A stretch of 64,000 bases of DNA from Bacteroidaceae bacterium. Its GTDB lineage: Bacteria; Bacteroidota; Bacteroidia; Bacteroidales; Bacteroidaceae. Each line of letters begins with the position of its first letter. Position 1 is the stretch's first letter. Shown here piece after piece: positions 52,844 to 62,897 of the stretch. Both the position numbers and the translations under genes were made by a program. The notes beneath the pieces were generated by a model that was not told the origin of the DNA, made no database searches, and saw only the letters and a program-made list of their open reading frames with translations. Location of the stretch: contig JAFXVS010000030.1 of NCBI GenBank assembly GCA_017534815.1, positions 1 through 64,000 of the forward strand, read 5' to 3'.

Positions 52844-53791
52844 TTATGAGTTTGCCCATGATACTCGCTTCTGATCTCCGATGATCTCTTGCACTTCTTT
52901 CACGAGTTCCCAGTCTGGCTCCTCATTCGCCCACTGGATGTTACGTTTCACGTTCTCAGGATTGGCAGATGAGAACAAGGTGCCCGCAATACGTGGATTG
53001 CTGACCGAATATTGAATGGCCAGACGTTCGATGGGATAGCCCTTATCAGCACAATGCTTGGCTGCTTTGACACATGCTTCCACCAATGGTTTGGGTGCTG
53101 GATGCCAATCTGGCACACCACGCTGAGACAACAGGCCCATGCTCAAAGGCGATGCGTTGACAATGCCGATGCCACGACTCTCGAAGAAATCCATGAAGTC
53201 CACCAGCTTATCATCGTTCAAACAATAGTGGCAGAAGTTCAGAACGCTCTCCACCGTGCCCTCCTCCGAGTGTTCGATGACCCATTTGAGGTTCTCCAAT
53301 TGCAAATCCGTGATGCCAACATGACCCACGACTCCCTTCTTCTTCAGCTCCACCAGTGCAGGCAGCGTCTCATCCACCACCTTCTGCAATCCACCTTCCA
53401 TTGATGCCTGAAACTCGATATCGTGCACATTGATGAGGTCGATATAGTCGATGTTCAGACGCTCCATGCTCTCGTACACACTCTCAGTAGCACGTTTGCC
53501 GGAGTAATCCCACGTATTCAAGCCATCTTTTCCATAGCGTCCCACTTTCGTGCTCAGAAAATATTTGTCTCGTGGAATCCTCAACAGTGCCTTGCCCAGC
53601 ACTGTCTCAGCCTTATAGTGGCCGTAGTATGGACTCACGTCAATAAAGTTGATGCCGCCTTCGATAGCAGCTTCCACAGCCTCGATGCTCTCAGCCTCTT
53701 TGGTCGCATGGAACACACTACCCAATGATGAAGCGCCGAAACACAGATGGGAAATCTTCATTCCCGTCTTTCCTAATTCTTTATAAATCAT
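52844..53791 (-). CDS. Aldo/keto reductase, candidate L-fucose dehydrogenase
   Basis: The 315-aa product is an AKR barrel with the catalytic tetrad pattern: NFIDVSPYYGHYKAETVLGK (Asp, Tyr), KYFLSTKVGRYG (Lys) and INVHDIEFQ (His). It resembles the D-threo-aldose 1-dehydrogenase group, which oxidises L-fucose to the lactone. The next genes, an amidohydrolase-type lactonase and a FucP permease, fit that step. It begins 22 bases after the HD/OB nuclease gene on the same strand. Confidence 0.85.
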   Translation of the reverse strand: MIYKELGKTGMKISHLCFGASSLGSVFHATKEAESIEAVEAAIEGGINFIDVSPYYGHYKAETVLGKALLRIPRDKYFLSTKVGRYGKDGLNTWDYSGKRATESVYESMERLNIDYIDLINVHDIEFQASMEGGLQKVVDETLPALVELKKKGVVGHVGITDLQLENLKWVIEHSEEGTVESVLNFCHYCLNDDKLVDFMDFFESRGIGIVNASPLSMGLLSQRGVPDWHPAPKPLVEACVKAAKHCADKGYPIERLAIQYSVSNPRIAGTLFSSANPENVKRNIQWANEEPDWELVKEVQEIIGDQKRVSWANS

Positions 53792-53813
53792 ATATGGTTT
53801 GGTTGTTTAGTTT

Positions 53814-54689
53814 TTAATGGTTTGTTTGGTCTTTGATGACGTTCGTCCCCAACGCGAAGGCCTTTTCCATGTGTCCCGTCGTGACAAAGATGTCTGCCTT
53901 CGCCGAGATGTTATCGATGTAATTCAACAGTTGTGCTTCTGGAATGCAAGGCAACACAGGGCTTCCAAATTCCAATTGTCCGTGGTGAGCCAGCACACAA
54001 TGTACAATGAAATTGATTTCACGCTTGTCTATCTCCAATTCTCGCAACAGGTTGTTCAGATAGTTCGCAGACATATAAATGTGTCCCAACAAGAAACCAT
54101 TCTCCAGTTTTTCGCCTTCCACATTATATTCGCACAACTTGCCCCAATCGTGGAAAAGAATACTGATAATGATGCGCTCCACCTTGATGTCCTCTGGATA
54201 TGGATAGACGGGATAGATTCCCTCCAGCAAGTGCAGCATCTGGTAAGTGTGGTTCAGCAAACCACCAGGAAAAGCATGGTGCACGCTGGTCGCCGCAGGG
54301 TATTTGCTGTACTTGGGGAACAATTCGTCTGCCTGCTTACGGATGAAGTCGATGAGCACCTCGTCTTTGCAGAAGCCAATCAGTGTCTCGATGGTGGCAT
54401 CCCACACTTCACGCTTAATGGGACGCGGCACCAGATGGTAAAGTGGATGATCCTCTGTGGGAAACGTGCCTGCAATCATATCCATATTCGTTGCCGATTT
54501 CTTGCCCTGATTGTCGCGGATGGTCAGGAACCGCACCAGTTGCCCCACCTTCGGGCCACTCGTCTTCGGCACGTCGAACACGCAGATATTGTCGATCTCC
54601 TCGTTGTTCGCCACCTTCAGGTTCACGTATGGCGAATTGTTACGAGCCACCGCATCTTGGCGGCTCAAAACGATGAATTCTTTATTCAT
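53814..54689 (-). CDS. OB-fold/HD domain 3'-5' exoribonuclease YhaM-like
   Basis: The 291-aa product has an N-terminal OB-like part (SPYVNLKVANNEEIDNICVF in part: PYVNLKVANNEEID). A C-terminal HD domain follows, with HHAFPGGLLNHTYQML, ISILFHDWGKLCEY and CVLAHHGQLEFGSP. This order matches YhaM/CBF1-type 3'-5' exoribonucleases. Ten extra codons are open upstream, but the promoter box TACCTTTG (54717-54724) and leader suggest the ATG at 54687-54689. It lies first in a minus-strand series that continues into the fucose genes. Confidence 0.85.
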   Translation of the reverse strand: MNKEFIVLSRQDAVARNNSPYVNLKVANNEEIDNICVFDVPKTSGPKVGQLVRFLTIRDNQGKKSATNMDMIAGTFPTEDHPLYHLVPRPIKREVWDATIETLIGFCKDEVLIDFIRKQADELFPKYSKYPAATSVHHAFPGGLLNHTYQMLHLLEGIYPVYPYPEDIKVERIIISILFHDWGKLCEYNVEGEKLENGFLLGHIYMSANYLNNLLRELEIDKREINFIVHCVLAHHGQLEFGSPVLPCIPEAQLLNYIDNISAKADIFVTTGHMEKAFALGTNVIKDQTNH

Positions 54690-54716
54690 ATTGGTAATAT
54701 CGTCTTGTTTTGGGTG

Positions 54717-54795
54717 CAAAGGTAGTGAATTATTAGGAATCTTTTGTGAAAAGTCTTGTTTTTCTTTTTGTAAAACGAAAAAATACTTACCTTTG
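54717..54795. promoter_or_regulatory. Divergent promoters for the yhaM-like gene and the GH30-like gene
   Basis: A minus-strand TACCTTTG (54717-54724) and a plus-strand TACCTTTG (54788-54795) point away from each other with 63 bp between, enough for two separate -33 regions (a TTTG at 54767-54770 lies 17 nt before the plus box). Confidence 0.55.
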
Positions 54796-54817
54796 TGGCA
54801 TCCAACGCAAACATAAC

Positions 54818-56401
54818 ATGAAAGGCTTTACTAACACATTCCTGATGAGTGCCGTCTTGTTCTGCATGACAGGACAAGGGATGGCACAGAAAGTGACCCC
54901 ATTCAAAGTGACGAGTCATACACAACAGACCATCGATGGCTTCGGTGCCAGCGATGCGTGGAGCATGTGGCAAATTGGGGAATGGGAAGACTCTCTGCAG
55001 ACGAAAGTGGCAGACTGGCTATTTTCCTCCGAAACCTTCGAGGACGGTTCCCCAAAAGGCATCGGTCTCTCCATCTGGCGCTTCAATGCTGGAACTGGCA
55101 GTGCTTCACAGGGCGATGCGGCACAAATCAATCGTGACACACGCACCGATTCGTTTGCCAAGCAGACAGGACAACGTCGTTTCCTCAAATTAGCCAAGGA
55201 GCGCGGTGTGCCCACCTTCTTGGCTTTTTATAATTCGCCTCCCGTTCATTTGACGCAGAACGGACTCGCCACCAATACAGGACGAGGCGGCACTTTCAAC
55301 CTCAAGCCTGATGCCTACGATGACTTTGCCGCTTACATCGCCGACATGATCCAGATGGCGGAACGCGAGGATGGCATCCACTTCGACTATGTATGTCCCG
55401 TCAACGAACCTGACGGTCATTGGAACTGGCTCGGTCCCAAACAGGAAGGTTCGCCTGCCACCAACCGTGAGATTGCACATATTGCCCGTGAGATGAACCG
55501 CGAGTTTCAGCAACGTGGCATTACGACAAAGATTCTTATCAATGAGTCGAGTGACTTCCGTTGCATGTTCGCCACCCATCAAACTGATTGGCAACGTGGT
55601 TACGAAATCCAAGCCTTCTGGAATCCGGACTCCATCGACACCTACGTCGGTAACCTGTCCAACATCGCCAAAGTGATGGCTGGACATTCCTACTGGACGA
55701 ATACGCCCATCCTCAAGCCTGGCGACAGAAGGTATGAACGGACTGGGTTGTATGGTTACCGCAAACGTCTAAAAGATGCCTTCGATAAGGTGGATGCGGA
55801 ATTTTGGATGACCGAGCTCTGCATCATGTCCAACGATGAAGAGATTCATGGAGGTGGTGGTTTTGACTTCTCGATGGAGGAAGCCCTCTATGTGGCACGC
55901 GTGATGCACTACGACCTCACCGTTGCCAATGCCCGTTCGTGGCAATGGTGGCGTGCAGCAGGTGGCAACTACAAGGATGGACTCATCAGAATGTATGTCA
56001 AGGGGGAACGTACTGGCGGCCGTGGTCAGAGGCGTGAGATGGTGCAGAATAATATGGTGCGCGATTCCAAGCTGATGTGGACTATGGGCAACTTCTCTCG
56101 CTTTGTGCGTCCAGGTGCTGTGCGCCTCGATGTAGAAGGAGTCATGGAGGTTGATGGTCTGATGCTCTCTGCCTACAAGAATACAGATGGAACCCTCGCC
56201 GTCATCGCCATCAATTACAGCAAGCAAGAACGCCCCATCAGCATCGATCTTGCCGCTCACCTCTCACCTCGGACTTCTCCGCTCTCAACCGCCTACCGCA
56301 CTTCTGATGTGGAAGGCGAAAATCTCAAGAAGGTGGGGCATGTGGACTTGAAAACAATAACGTTGCCAGCAAGATCGGTCACCACATTGGTCATGCAATG
56401 A
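54818..56401 (+). CDS. GH30-family-like glycoside hydrolase
   Basis: The 527-aa product has a signal peptide (cut after GMA). A GH30-type barrel follows: TIDGFGASDAWSMW, LSIWRFNAGTGSASQG, and the acid/base Glu197 in CPVNEPDGHWNW. The nucleophile is Glu333 in FWMTELCIM, and RSWQWWRAAGG comes after it. The end forms the usual side beta-domain. GH30 members cut xylan, beta-1,6-galactan or beta-1,6-glucan; the sequence does not settle which. It has its own promoter and no SusC/SusD partner. Near the end, 56255-56289 is a degenerate heptamer tract (AHLSPRTSPLST). Confidence 0.87.
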   Translation: MKGFTNTFLMSAVLFCMTGQGMAQKVTPFKVTSHTQQTIDGFGASDAWSMWQIGEWEDSLQTKVADWLFSSETFEDGSPKGIGLSIWRFNAGTGSASQGDAAQINRDTRTDSFAKQTGQRRFLKLAKERGVPTFLAFYNSPPVHLTQNGLATNTGRGGTFNLKPDAYDDFAAYIADMIQMAEREDGIHFDYVCPVNEPDGHWNWLGPKQEGSPATNREIAHIAREMNREFQQRGITTKILINESSDFRCMFATHQTDWQRGYEIQAFWNPDSIDTYVGNLSNIAKVMAGHSYWTNTPILKPGDRRYERTGLYGYRKRLKDAFDKVDAEFWMTELCIMSNDEEIHGGGGFDFSMEEALYVARVMHYDLTVANARSWQWWRAAGGNYKDGLIRMYVKGERTGGRGQRREMVQNNMVRDSKLMWTMGNFSRFVRPGAVRLDVEGVMEVDGLMLSAYKNTDGTLAVIAINYSKQERPISIDLAAHLSPRTSPLSTAYRTSDVEGENLKKVGHVDLKTITLPARSVTTLVMQ

Positions 56402-56515
56402 CAACCTGCTATTCTGCATGGTGACATCATCAAAAAATGCAGGCATAAATCAAAAACTCTGGGCACGAAATGTAATTAATTCTGCTTTCTTCGTGTCTAA
56501 TTTCTAAATTATTCT

Positions 56516-56523
56516 TAACTTTG
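56516..56523 (+). promoter_or_regulatory. gltX promoter -7 box
   Basis: TAACTTTGCAG matches TAnnTTTG, about 60 nt before the gltX ATG. It rules out the 21 in-frame codons upstream as coding. Confidence 0.5.
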
Positions 56524-56583
56524 CAGTCTCAACCAACCCAAGCGCTGGTCGTTTTTCAAGAAACAAGAACTAAAAAACATACA

Positions 56584-58143
56584 ATGGCAGACAGAAAAGT
56601 ACGTGTGCGCTTTGCACCCAGTCCTACGGGACCACTTCATATTGGCGGTGTACGCACGGCTCTATACAATTATCTCTTCGCAAAACAGCATGGTGGCGAC
56701 CTCATCTTCCGCATCGAGGATACGGACTCCACTCGCTTTGTTCCTGGTGCTGAAGAATATATCATCGAGGCATTCAACTGGCTTGGAATCAAGTTTGACG
56801 AAGGAGTCAGTTTTGGTGGCAACTACGGTCCCTACCGTCAGAGTGAGCGCAGAGACATCTATCAAAAATACGTGAAAGTGCTGCTTGACAACGGTTCCGC
56901 TTATTATGCTTTCGACACACCAGAGGAGTTGAACAAAAAGCGTGAAGAGGTGGAGAATTTCCAATATGATGCCTCTACTCGTGGCATGATGCGCAACTCG
57001 CTCACACTGTCCAAAGAGGAAGTGGAGAAACTGATTGCTGACGGTGAACAGTATGTGGTGCGCTTCAAGATTGAGCCAGGCAGGGATGTGTTGGTGGATG
57101 ACCTGATTCGTGGTGAGGTGAAGATTAACTCGTCCATCCTCGATGACAAGGTGCTCTACAAGAGTGCCGACCAACTGCCGACCTACCATCTGGCGAACAT
57201 CGTTGATGACCACTTGATGGAGGTCACGCATGTGATTCGTGGTGAGGAATGGTTGCCATCCGCCCCGCTTCATGTTTTGTTGTATGAGGCATTCGGATGG
57301 GCAGACACGATGCCCCGCTTTGCTCACTTGCCTCTGCTCCTGAAACCTATAGGCAATGGCAAACTCTCCAAGCGTGATGGCGACAAGTTGGGTTTCCCCG
57401 TGTTTCCACTGGAATGGCACGACCCCAAGAGTGGCGAGATCTCGTCGGGCTATCGTGAAAAGGGATACCTGCCAGAAGCCGTGGTGAACTTCTTGGCACT
57501 TTTGGGTTGGAATCCAGGCAATGATCAGGAACTGATGACCTTGGATGAGATGGTGAAACTGTTCGACCTATCAAAGTGCTCGAAGAATGGCGCGAAGTTC
57601 GACTACGTGAAGGCTGCTTGGTTCAACCATCAGTACCTCATTCAGCGTCCTGACAGCGATTGGTGTCCAGCGTTCGACAAGGTGCTGAAGGAAAATGGCA
57701 TCGATGCGACAGCCGAACAGGAAGCCGAGGTCGTGAGGATGATGAAACTGAAAGTCATCGAATATACGGATGGACAGGGCAACAAAAAGAAGCGCAACAT
57801 CTCCTTCCCATCTGATTTATGGCCACTGACGAAGTTCTTCTTTGTGGCTCCAACCGAGTTCGATAAAGAGGGAGACAAGTTCATCCGTAAGAACTGGAAA
57901 GAGGAGACGGCTGACGAGATGCGCCAGATGATGAAGGTGTTGGAAGGTATCGACGATTGGAGTGTGGAGGAACAAAAAAAAGTCATCGATCCTTGGACAG
58001 AAGCCACCGGCATCAAGCCCTGGAACGCATGGCGTGTAGCACTCGTCGGAACGGGACAAGGACCGGACATGTATGAACTTTCCGCATTCTTGGGCAAGGA
58101 AGAAGTCCTCCGCAGAATGAAGTTCGCAATCGATACATTATAA
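56584..58143 (+). CDS. gltX: Glutamate-tRNA ligase
   Basis: The 519-aa class I synthetase charges tRNA-Glu. The HIGH-type motif is [15 protein letters not shown] (about 9-23) and the KMSKS-type motif is [11 protein letters not shown] (about 260). [15 protein letters not shown] is typical of bacterial GluRS. It is slightly longer than the E. coli enzyme (471 aa), as usual in Bacteroidetes. waaA starts seven bases later. Confidence 0.96.
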   Translation: MADRKVRVRFAPSPTGPLHIGGVRTALYNYLFAKQHGGDLIFRIEDTDSTRFVPGAEEYIIEAFNWLGIKFDEGVSFGGNYGPYRQSERRDIYQKYVKVLLDNGSAYYAFDTPEELNKKREEVENFQYDASTRGMMRNSLTLSKEEVEKLIADGEQYVVRFKIEPGRDVLVDDLIRGEVKINSSILDDKVLYKSADQLPTYHLANIVDDHLMEVTHVIRGEEWLPSAPLHVLLYEAFGWADTMPRFAHLPLLLKPIGNGKLSKRDGDKLGFPVFPLEWHDPKSGEISSGYREKGYLPEAVVNFLALLGWNPGNDQELMTLDEMVKLFDLSKCSKNGAKFDYVKAAWFNHQYLIQRPDSDWCPAFDKVLKENGIDATAEQEAEVVRMMKLKVIEYTDGQGNKKKRNISFPSDLWPLTKFFFVAPTEFDKEGDKFIRKNWKEETADEMRQMMKVLEGIDDWSVEEQKKVIDPWTEATGIKPWNAWRVALVGTGQGPDMYELSAFLGKEEVLRRMKFAIDTL

Positions 58144-58149
58144 ATAAAT

Positions 58150-59415
58150 ATGTACACGATAGGATTATATATATTCACCTTAGGCATGATTATCGCCGCC
58201 CTCTTCCACAAGAAAGCGCGTAAGATGGTGGTGGGCATCAGCCAGACCTACTCACTCTTGCGCCGTCACATCAAAAAGACGGATCGGGTGGTTTGGTTCC
58301 ATGCTGCCTCATTGGGCGAGTTCGAACAAGGACGCCCACTGATGGAACGTCTGCACAAGGAATGTCCTGAATACAAAATCCTGCTCACCTTCTTCTCACC
58401 CTCTGGTTATGAGGTGAGAAAAGACTACGAAGGAGCAGACCTCGTGTGCTACCTTCCGTTCGATACTCCTGGCAATGCTTTGTCATTCTTGCGACTGGCA
58501 CATCCAGAGATTGCCATCTTCATCAAATATGAGTTCTGGACCAACTATCTGGTCACTTGCCGTAGGAAGGGTATCAAGACCTACAGCGTGAGCAGTATCT
58601 TCCGTCCCGACCAGTATTTCTTCAAGTGGCACCTGTTCGGCAAGTATCCAACCCTCAAACCTATCCGACAGTTCGACCACCTATTTGTGCAGAACGAGAT
58701 ATCCAAGCAAATCCTCGCAGAGCACGGCATCAACAATGTGACGGTAGTGGGTGACACTCGTCTCGATCGCGTCATTGCCATCAAAGATGCAGCCGCACCC
58801 CTTCCTCTTGTAGAGCAGTTTGTGGGTGACGCTCCTTGCTTCGTTGCAGGTTCTTCATGGGGACCCGATGAGGAAATCTACATTCCCTACTTCGGTCAGC
58901 ACAAAGATTGGAAACTGATTATCGCGCCTCATGTCATCAGTGAGTCCCACCTCAAGGACATTGAGCAACTCTTGGATGACAATGGTTTCGCCCATGTGAG
59001 ATATACGGAGTTGGAAAACAATCCTAACGCATTCCCTTCAACAGAGCTTTCAGACGAAGTGAAGGGGGCTGCCCTCATCATCAACTGCTTCGGCAAACTC
59101 TCCTCCATCTACCGTTACGGCAAGGTGGCGCTCGTTGGAGGTGGTTTTGGTGTAGGCATCCACAATGTGCCGGAAGCCGCAGTCTATGGCATCCCTGTTA
59201 TCTTTGGTCCCAACAACCAGAAATTCCGTGAGGCACAGGCGCTCAAAGCTTGTGGCGGTTCGTTCGAGTATCAAGACGAGGCATCCTTTGCTGCCCTGAT
59301 GGACAACTTCATCAATGATTCTGAAGCCCTTCGCAAAGCTGGTGAAATGGCTGGTGGTTACATCAACGCCAATGCCGGAGCCGCAGACAAGTGCTTTACC
59401 GCCATCTTTAAGTAG
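58150..59415 (+). CDS. waaA: 3-deoxy-D-manno-octulosonic acid (Kdo) transferase
   Basis: The 421-aa GT30-type enzyme adds Kdo to lipid A precursors at the inner membrane. One N-terminal helix (residues 2-20) is followed by [20 protein letters not shown], the conserved Glu in the acceptor loop. [19 protein letters not shown] and [22 protein letters not shown] form the donor site. It follows gltX and precedes a HAD gene, probably one transcript. Confidence 0.95.
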   Translation: MYTIGLYIFTLGMIIAALFHKKARKMVVGISQTYSLLRRHIKKTDRVVWFHAASLGEFEQGRPLMERLHKECPEYKILLTFFSPSGYEVRKDYEGADLVCYLPFDTPGNALSFLRLAHPEIAIFIKYEFWTNYLVTCRRKGIKTYSVSSIFRPDQYFFKWHLFGKYPTLKPIRQFDHLFVQNEISKQILAEHGINNVTVVGDTRLDRVIAIKDAAAPLPLVEQFVGDAPCFVAGSSWGPDEEIYIPYFGQHKDWKLIIAPHVISESHLKDIEQLLDDNGFAHVRYTELENNPNAFPSTELSDEVKGAALIINCFGKLSSIYRYGKVALVGGGFGVGIHNVPEAAVYGIPVIFGPNNQKFREAQALKACGGSFEYQDEASFAALMDNFINDSEALRKAGEMAGGYINANAGAADKCFTAIFK

Positions 59416-59420
59416 TTCTC

Positions 59421-60122
59421 ATGCACTACACCGACCTTTTCATCGATTTTGACGACACCCTCTACGACACCCACGGCAATGCGGTCATTGCCTTGGGTGA
59501 ATTGTATGAGTACCTGCACCTCGACCAATACTTCTCAGACCCCAACATCTTCTACGACGACTATTGGAACACCAACATCCGTCTGTGGAAACAGTATGCG
59601 CAAGGAGAAATCGAACGCAGTTATCTTATCGTCGAACGTTTCCGTCATCCCCTCAGTCTTGGCAAGGGGTTGAATCCGACCAAAGCCTATTGCCTCAGCG
59701 CCAGCGACAAATTCCTTTCGCTCTGTGCCGTCAAGCCTGGTTTGGTAGATGGAGCACAAGAACTGATGGATTACCTTCGGGGAAAGGGGTATCGGATGCA
59801 CATGTGCAGCAATGGCTTCCATGAGGTGCAGTACAAGAAACTCCGCTCATGTGGACTCTTCGACTATTTCCAGACCATCATCCTCAGCGAAGATGCTGGT
59901 GCCAACAAACCCTCTCCCCTCTTCTTCGACTACGCCTTTCAGACCTCCCAAGCCCCCAAGGAGACCACCCTGATGATTGGCGACAACTTCACCACCGACA
60001 TTTTGGGCGCAAAAAAGGCAGGACTCGATACGATTTATTTCAATCGTTTTCCCGAATATCCTGCCCCAGAACCTGTCACCCACGAGGTACATGACCTCCG
60101 TGACATCATCGGTATTTTGTAA
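59421..60122 (+). CDS. YjjG-type HAD nucleotidase
   Basis: The 233-aa HAD hydrolase has motif [15 protein letters not shown] (D9 nucleophile, D11), motif II MCSNGF, Lys in [14 protein letters not shown], and motif [19 protein letters not shown]. It matches the YjjG/YfnB house-cleaning group that dephosphorylates non-canonical pyrimidine nucleotides. It starts five bases after waaA. It is convergent with aroB. Confidence 0.9.
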   Translation: MHYTDLFIDFDDTLYDTHGNAVIALGELYEYLHLDQYFSDPNIFYDDYWNTNIRLWKQYAQGEIERSYLIVERFRHPLSLGKGLNPTKAYCLSASDKFLSLCAVKPGLVDGAQELMDYLRGKGYRMHMCSNGFHEVQYKKLRSCGLFDYFQTIILSEDAGANKPSPLFFDYAFQTSQAPKETTLMIGDNFTTDILGAKKAGLDTIYFNRFPEYPAPEPVTHEVHDLRDIIGIL

Positions 60123-60159
60123 AGGAAACTATTGTCTCACTTTTTTCTCATGATTCTTC

Positions 60160-61206
60160 TTATCCTTCCCTAAAGAAATCCAGCATCTCAAAAATCTCCT
60201 CCTTATTAGCGCTTTGGTTGATGCGGATGTCACCCACATTACCCAGAAGCGTGAAATTGATGATGCCCGCTGTGTTCTTCTTATCATGGGTCATATAGCC
60301 ATAGAGTTCCTCGTAATCATCGCAGGTGACGGGCAGCGTACCGTAGTTCTCTTTGATGAAACGGACTGTCTGACGCATCTTGTCTGTAGGGAAATCCGTC
60401 TTAATGCATGAGAGGTAGAGTTCGCAGATTAGTCCCCAAGCCACAGCGTAGCCATGCAGATAAGGTTTGCGGGTGAGTGCCCAACTCTCAAAAGCATGTC
60501 CCGCCGTATGTCCAAGATTGAGAGCTTTGCGGATGCCATGTTCCAATGGGTCTTCTTCCACGATGCGCTCTTTGATGGCGACCGATATGCCCACCATCTT
60601 TCCAAGATGCAGATAATCCACCTCGTTCACGTCGAAGTTGAGCAGTTCGGCAAAGTTCTCGTCATTTGAGATCAGTCCGTGCTTCAGCATCTCCGCATAA
60701 CCCGAAAGGATGTTCTCATGGTCGAGCGTCTTCAGGAACGCTGTATCCAAAATCACCGTTTCAGGGGCATTGAACACGCCCACCTCATTCTTCAAGCCGT
60801 TGAAATTGATACCCGTCTTGCCGCCCACACTTGCATCGACCATGCTCAGCAAGGTGGTAGGCACGTTGATGTACTTAATGCCTCGCTTAAACGTGCTGGC
60901 AGCAAACCCACCGAGGTCGGTCACCATGCCGCCGCCGAGGTTCACCATCAAGGAGTGACGGGTGCCGTCTCCATTGCCCAACTCTGTCCACACTTTTGCC
61001 AAAGTGTCCAATGTCTTGTGTGTATCTGTTGCACCTATAATAATAGGTATAGCTTCTTTTAGACAAGAAATGTCCTTCACCACTGGGAAGCAGAGTTCAT
61101 GTGTCGTTTCGTCCATCAGCAGGAAGAGTTTGTCGTGCTTCACCTCTTCCACTGCCGCTGTCAGTGCTTGTGCAATATTCGTTGAAATAACTACCTTATT
61201 AGCCAT
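60160..61206 (-). CDS. aroB: 3-dehydroquinate synthase
   Basis: The 348-aa product carries out the second step of the shikimate pathway. It shows SLMVNLGGGMVTDLGGFAAS and GIKYINVPTTLLSMVDASVG (NAD and metal-binding core), GKTGINFNGLKNEVG and LNLGHTAGHAFES. Seven more codons are open upstream, but the promoter TACCTTTGCAG (61225-61232 on the minus strand) lies there, so the ATG at 61204-61206 is used. It shares a compact regulatory region with rfbC. Confidence 0.96.
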   Translation of the reverse strand: MANKVVISTNIAQALTAAVEEVKHDKLFLLMDETTHELCFPVVKDISCLKEAIPIIIGATDTHKTLDTLAKVWTELGNGDGTRHSLMVNLGGGMVTDLGGFAASTFKRGIKYINVPTTLLSMVDASVGGKTGINFNGLKNEVGVFNAPETVILDTAFLKTLDHENILSGYAEMLKHGLISNDENFAELLNFDVNEVDYLHLGKMVGISVAIKERIVEEDPLEHGIRKALNLGHTAGHAFESWALTRKPYLHGYAVAWGLICELYLSCIKTDFPTDKMRQTVRFIKENYGTLPVTCDDYEELYGYMTHDKKNTAGIINFTLLGNVGDIRINQSANKEEIFEMLDFFREG

Positions 61207-61222
61207 GAGTACCAAAAATTTC

Positions 61223-61264
61223 TGCAAAGGTACGAAATCTTCATTAAAAATTCGTACCTTTGCA
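61223..61264. promoter_or_regulatory. Back-to-back promoter pair for aroB and rfbC
   Basis: TGCAAAGGTACGAA (61223-61236) and its exact complement TTCGTACCTTTGCA (61251-61264) form a 14-bp inverted repeat. Each arm holds a -7 box pointing outward, with 22 bp between boxes, so the two -33 regions must overlap the opposite promoter. Confidence 0.65.
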
Positions 61265-61286
61265 CCACATTTAATAAGGAATAGTT

Positions 61287-61856
61287 ATGATTAATGTGAT
61301 TGACACCGAGATTGAAGGTGTAAAGATTATTGAGCCCAAACTCTTTGGCGATGCCCGTGGATACTTCTTCGAGTCGTTTTCGCAGCGTGAATTTGAGGAG
61401 AAAGTTTGCAAGACCGTTTTTGTACAAGACAACGAGAGCCAGTCTGTAGCTGGTGTGGTGCGTGGCTTGCATTTCCAGAAACCACCATTCACACAGGCAA
61501 AATTGGTACGTGTGGTAAAGGGCGCCGTGTTGGATGTAGCAGTTGACATCCGCAAGGGAAGCCCCACGTTCGGCAAGCATGTGGCGGCTGTGCTTTCCGC
61601 AGAGAACCACCGACAATTCTTCGTGCCACGTGGCTTCGCGCATGGATTTGCCGTACTGAGCGATGAGGCCATTTTCCAATATAAGTGTGACAACTACTAT
61701 GCACCTCAGAGTGAGGGCGCAATTGCATGGGATGATCCCGACTTGGGCATCGACTGGCAGGTACCAACAGAGAACCGCATCCTCTCTGAGAAGGATGCGC
61801 ATCACCCACGCTTGAAGGATGCCGAACTGGTGTTCGACATCAATGTGCCAATTTGA
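61287..61856 (+). CDS. rfbC: dTDP-4-dehydrorhamnose 3,5-epimerase
   Basis: The 189-aa cupin enzyme makes dTDP-4-keto-L-rhamnose for surface glycans. The active-site motifs are VRGLHFQKPPFTQAKLVRVV (His) and VDIRKGSPTFG, then FVPRGFAHGFAVLSDEAIFQ and YKCDNYYAPQSEGAI. The other rfb genes are not in the window. The stop codon meets the convergent glycosyltransferase stop codon with no base between. Confidence 0.95.
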   Translation: MINVIDTEIEGVKIIEPKLFGDARGYFFESFSQREFEEKVCKTVFVQDNESQSVAGVVRGLHFQKPPFTQAKLVRVVKGAVLDVAVDIRKGSPTFGKHVAAVLSAENHRQFFVPRGFAHGFAVLSDEAIFQYKCDNYYAPQSEGAIAWDDPDLGIDWQVPTENRILSEKDAHHPRLKDAELVFDINVPI

Positions 61857-62861
61857 TTATTTCTTTCTGGATGATTTGTCCAGAACGATCCTGAGCGCGA
61901 TCTTCCACGCATTCTTGCTGCCCATCAAAGTGTACAGTCTAAGACAATTTCCCACCATCTTCTGACCGAAGGTGGGGGCGAAGTTGTCTTTCATGAATAT
62001 GGTCAGTGCCTTGGACGCCATCTTAAACTTTCCACACTTACCCGTCATCTTCTCGCGTTGGAGGTGGCCCAACAGGATGCAAGTACGCAGATAGAGCGGG
62101 TACATCAACAGATCGAGATGAGGATAGAGGCATGCCAGATGTTGTGCATGATAGTGGGAAAGCGGCTGCAGAATAGAAGACTGCAAATCATTGATAGCAG
62201 CCGTCAGTGCACGGATGAATTCCTTGTAGTTCTGTGAGAGCGTATCACCCATCACGCTGTCTGTACGTGCAATAATTTCATGGAAAGCCTTTTCCCTGAA
62301 CCAAAGAATCTTTGGCTGATGCAGCATCACACGTAGACCCAGTTCCCAATCTTCCCAAGTGCGGCAAGCCGTGTTCCATGCTCCGATGGACTTCAAGAAC
62401 TCCGTACGGAAAATCATGTTCTGCGTGCCCAACACATCTGCGTTGATCTGCACACGCGGATCTTCTGACGGAATGTAAGGACGGATAAAAGTTTTACCGT
62501 TAACCACCCGCTTTGTCGGAACGGCGATGACATCATAGCCCTCCACGTTGGCATTGTAGAAGGTGGACATGAAGTTATAGTCGAATATGTCATCGCTGTC
62601 AAAGAAATACACCCATTCCGTCTTACACGACTTCAAACCCTTGTTACGAGCAGCCGCAGCGCCAGGGAAGGTTTCCCTGAGCAGCGTCGTATTCGGCCTG
62701 TTCTTGATGTATTGTTCACAGAACTGGTACGTGCCGTCCGTACTTTCGTTGTCCACGATGATGACTTCCTTCGGTGCAATGCCCGACTTGAGAATGCTGT
62801 CAAGCGTCTTTCCGATGTAATCTCGTCTGTCTTTGACGGGGATGATAACGGTGATATCCAT
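61857..62861 (-). CDS. Family 2 glycosyltransferase
   Basis: The 334-aa GT-A enzyme begins MDITVIIPVKDRRDYIGKTL and has VIIVDNESTDGTYQFCEQYI (nucleotide-binding), AAAARNKGLKSC and the metal motif VYFFDSDDIFDYNF, with RTWEDWELGLRVML as the likely catalytic segment. The rest is basic with no membrane helices. It probably adds a sugar to LPS or another surface glycan. It faces rfbC, which makes a rhamnose precursor, but the sugar it uses cannot be told. Confidence 0.88.
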   Translation of the reverse strand: MDITVIIPVKDRRDYIGKTLDSILKSGIAPKEVIIVDNESTDGTYQFCEQYIKNRPNTTLLRETFPGAAAARNKGLKSCKTEWVYFFDSDDIFDYNFMSTFYNANVEGYDVIAVPTKRVVNGKTFIRPYIPSEDPRVQINADVLGTQNMIFRTEFLKSIGAWNTACRTWEDWELGLRVMLHQPKILWFREKAFHEIIARTDSVMGDTLSQNYKEFIRALTAAINDLQSSILQPLSHYHAQHLACLYPHLDLLMYPLYLRTCILLGHLQREKMTGKCGKFKMASKALTIFMKDNFAPTFGQKMVGNCLRLYTLMGSKNAWKIALRIVLDKSSRKK

Positions 62862-62897
62862 GTCGATAGAATAATTTTGGTTGCAAAGATAGTAAAA

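Noticed and set aside
61300..61856. A full dTDP-rhamnose operon around rfbC
   Set aside because: Only the epimerase is present. The neighbours are aroB and a glycosyltransferase on the other strand, and no rfbA, rfbB or rfbD is in the window.
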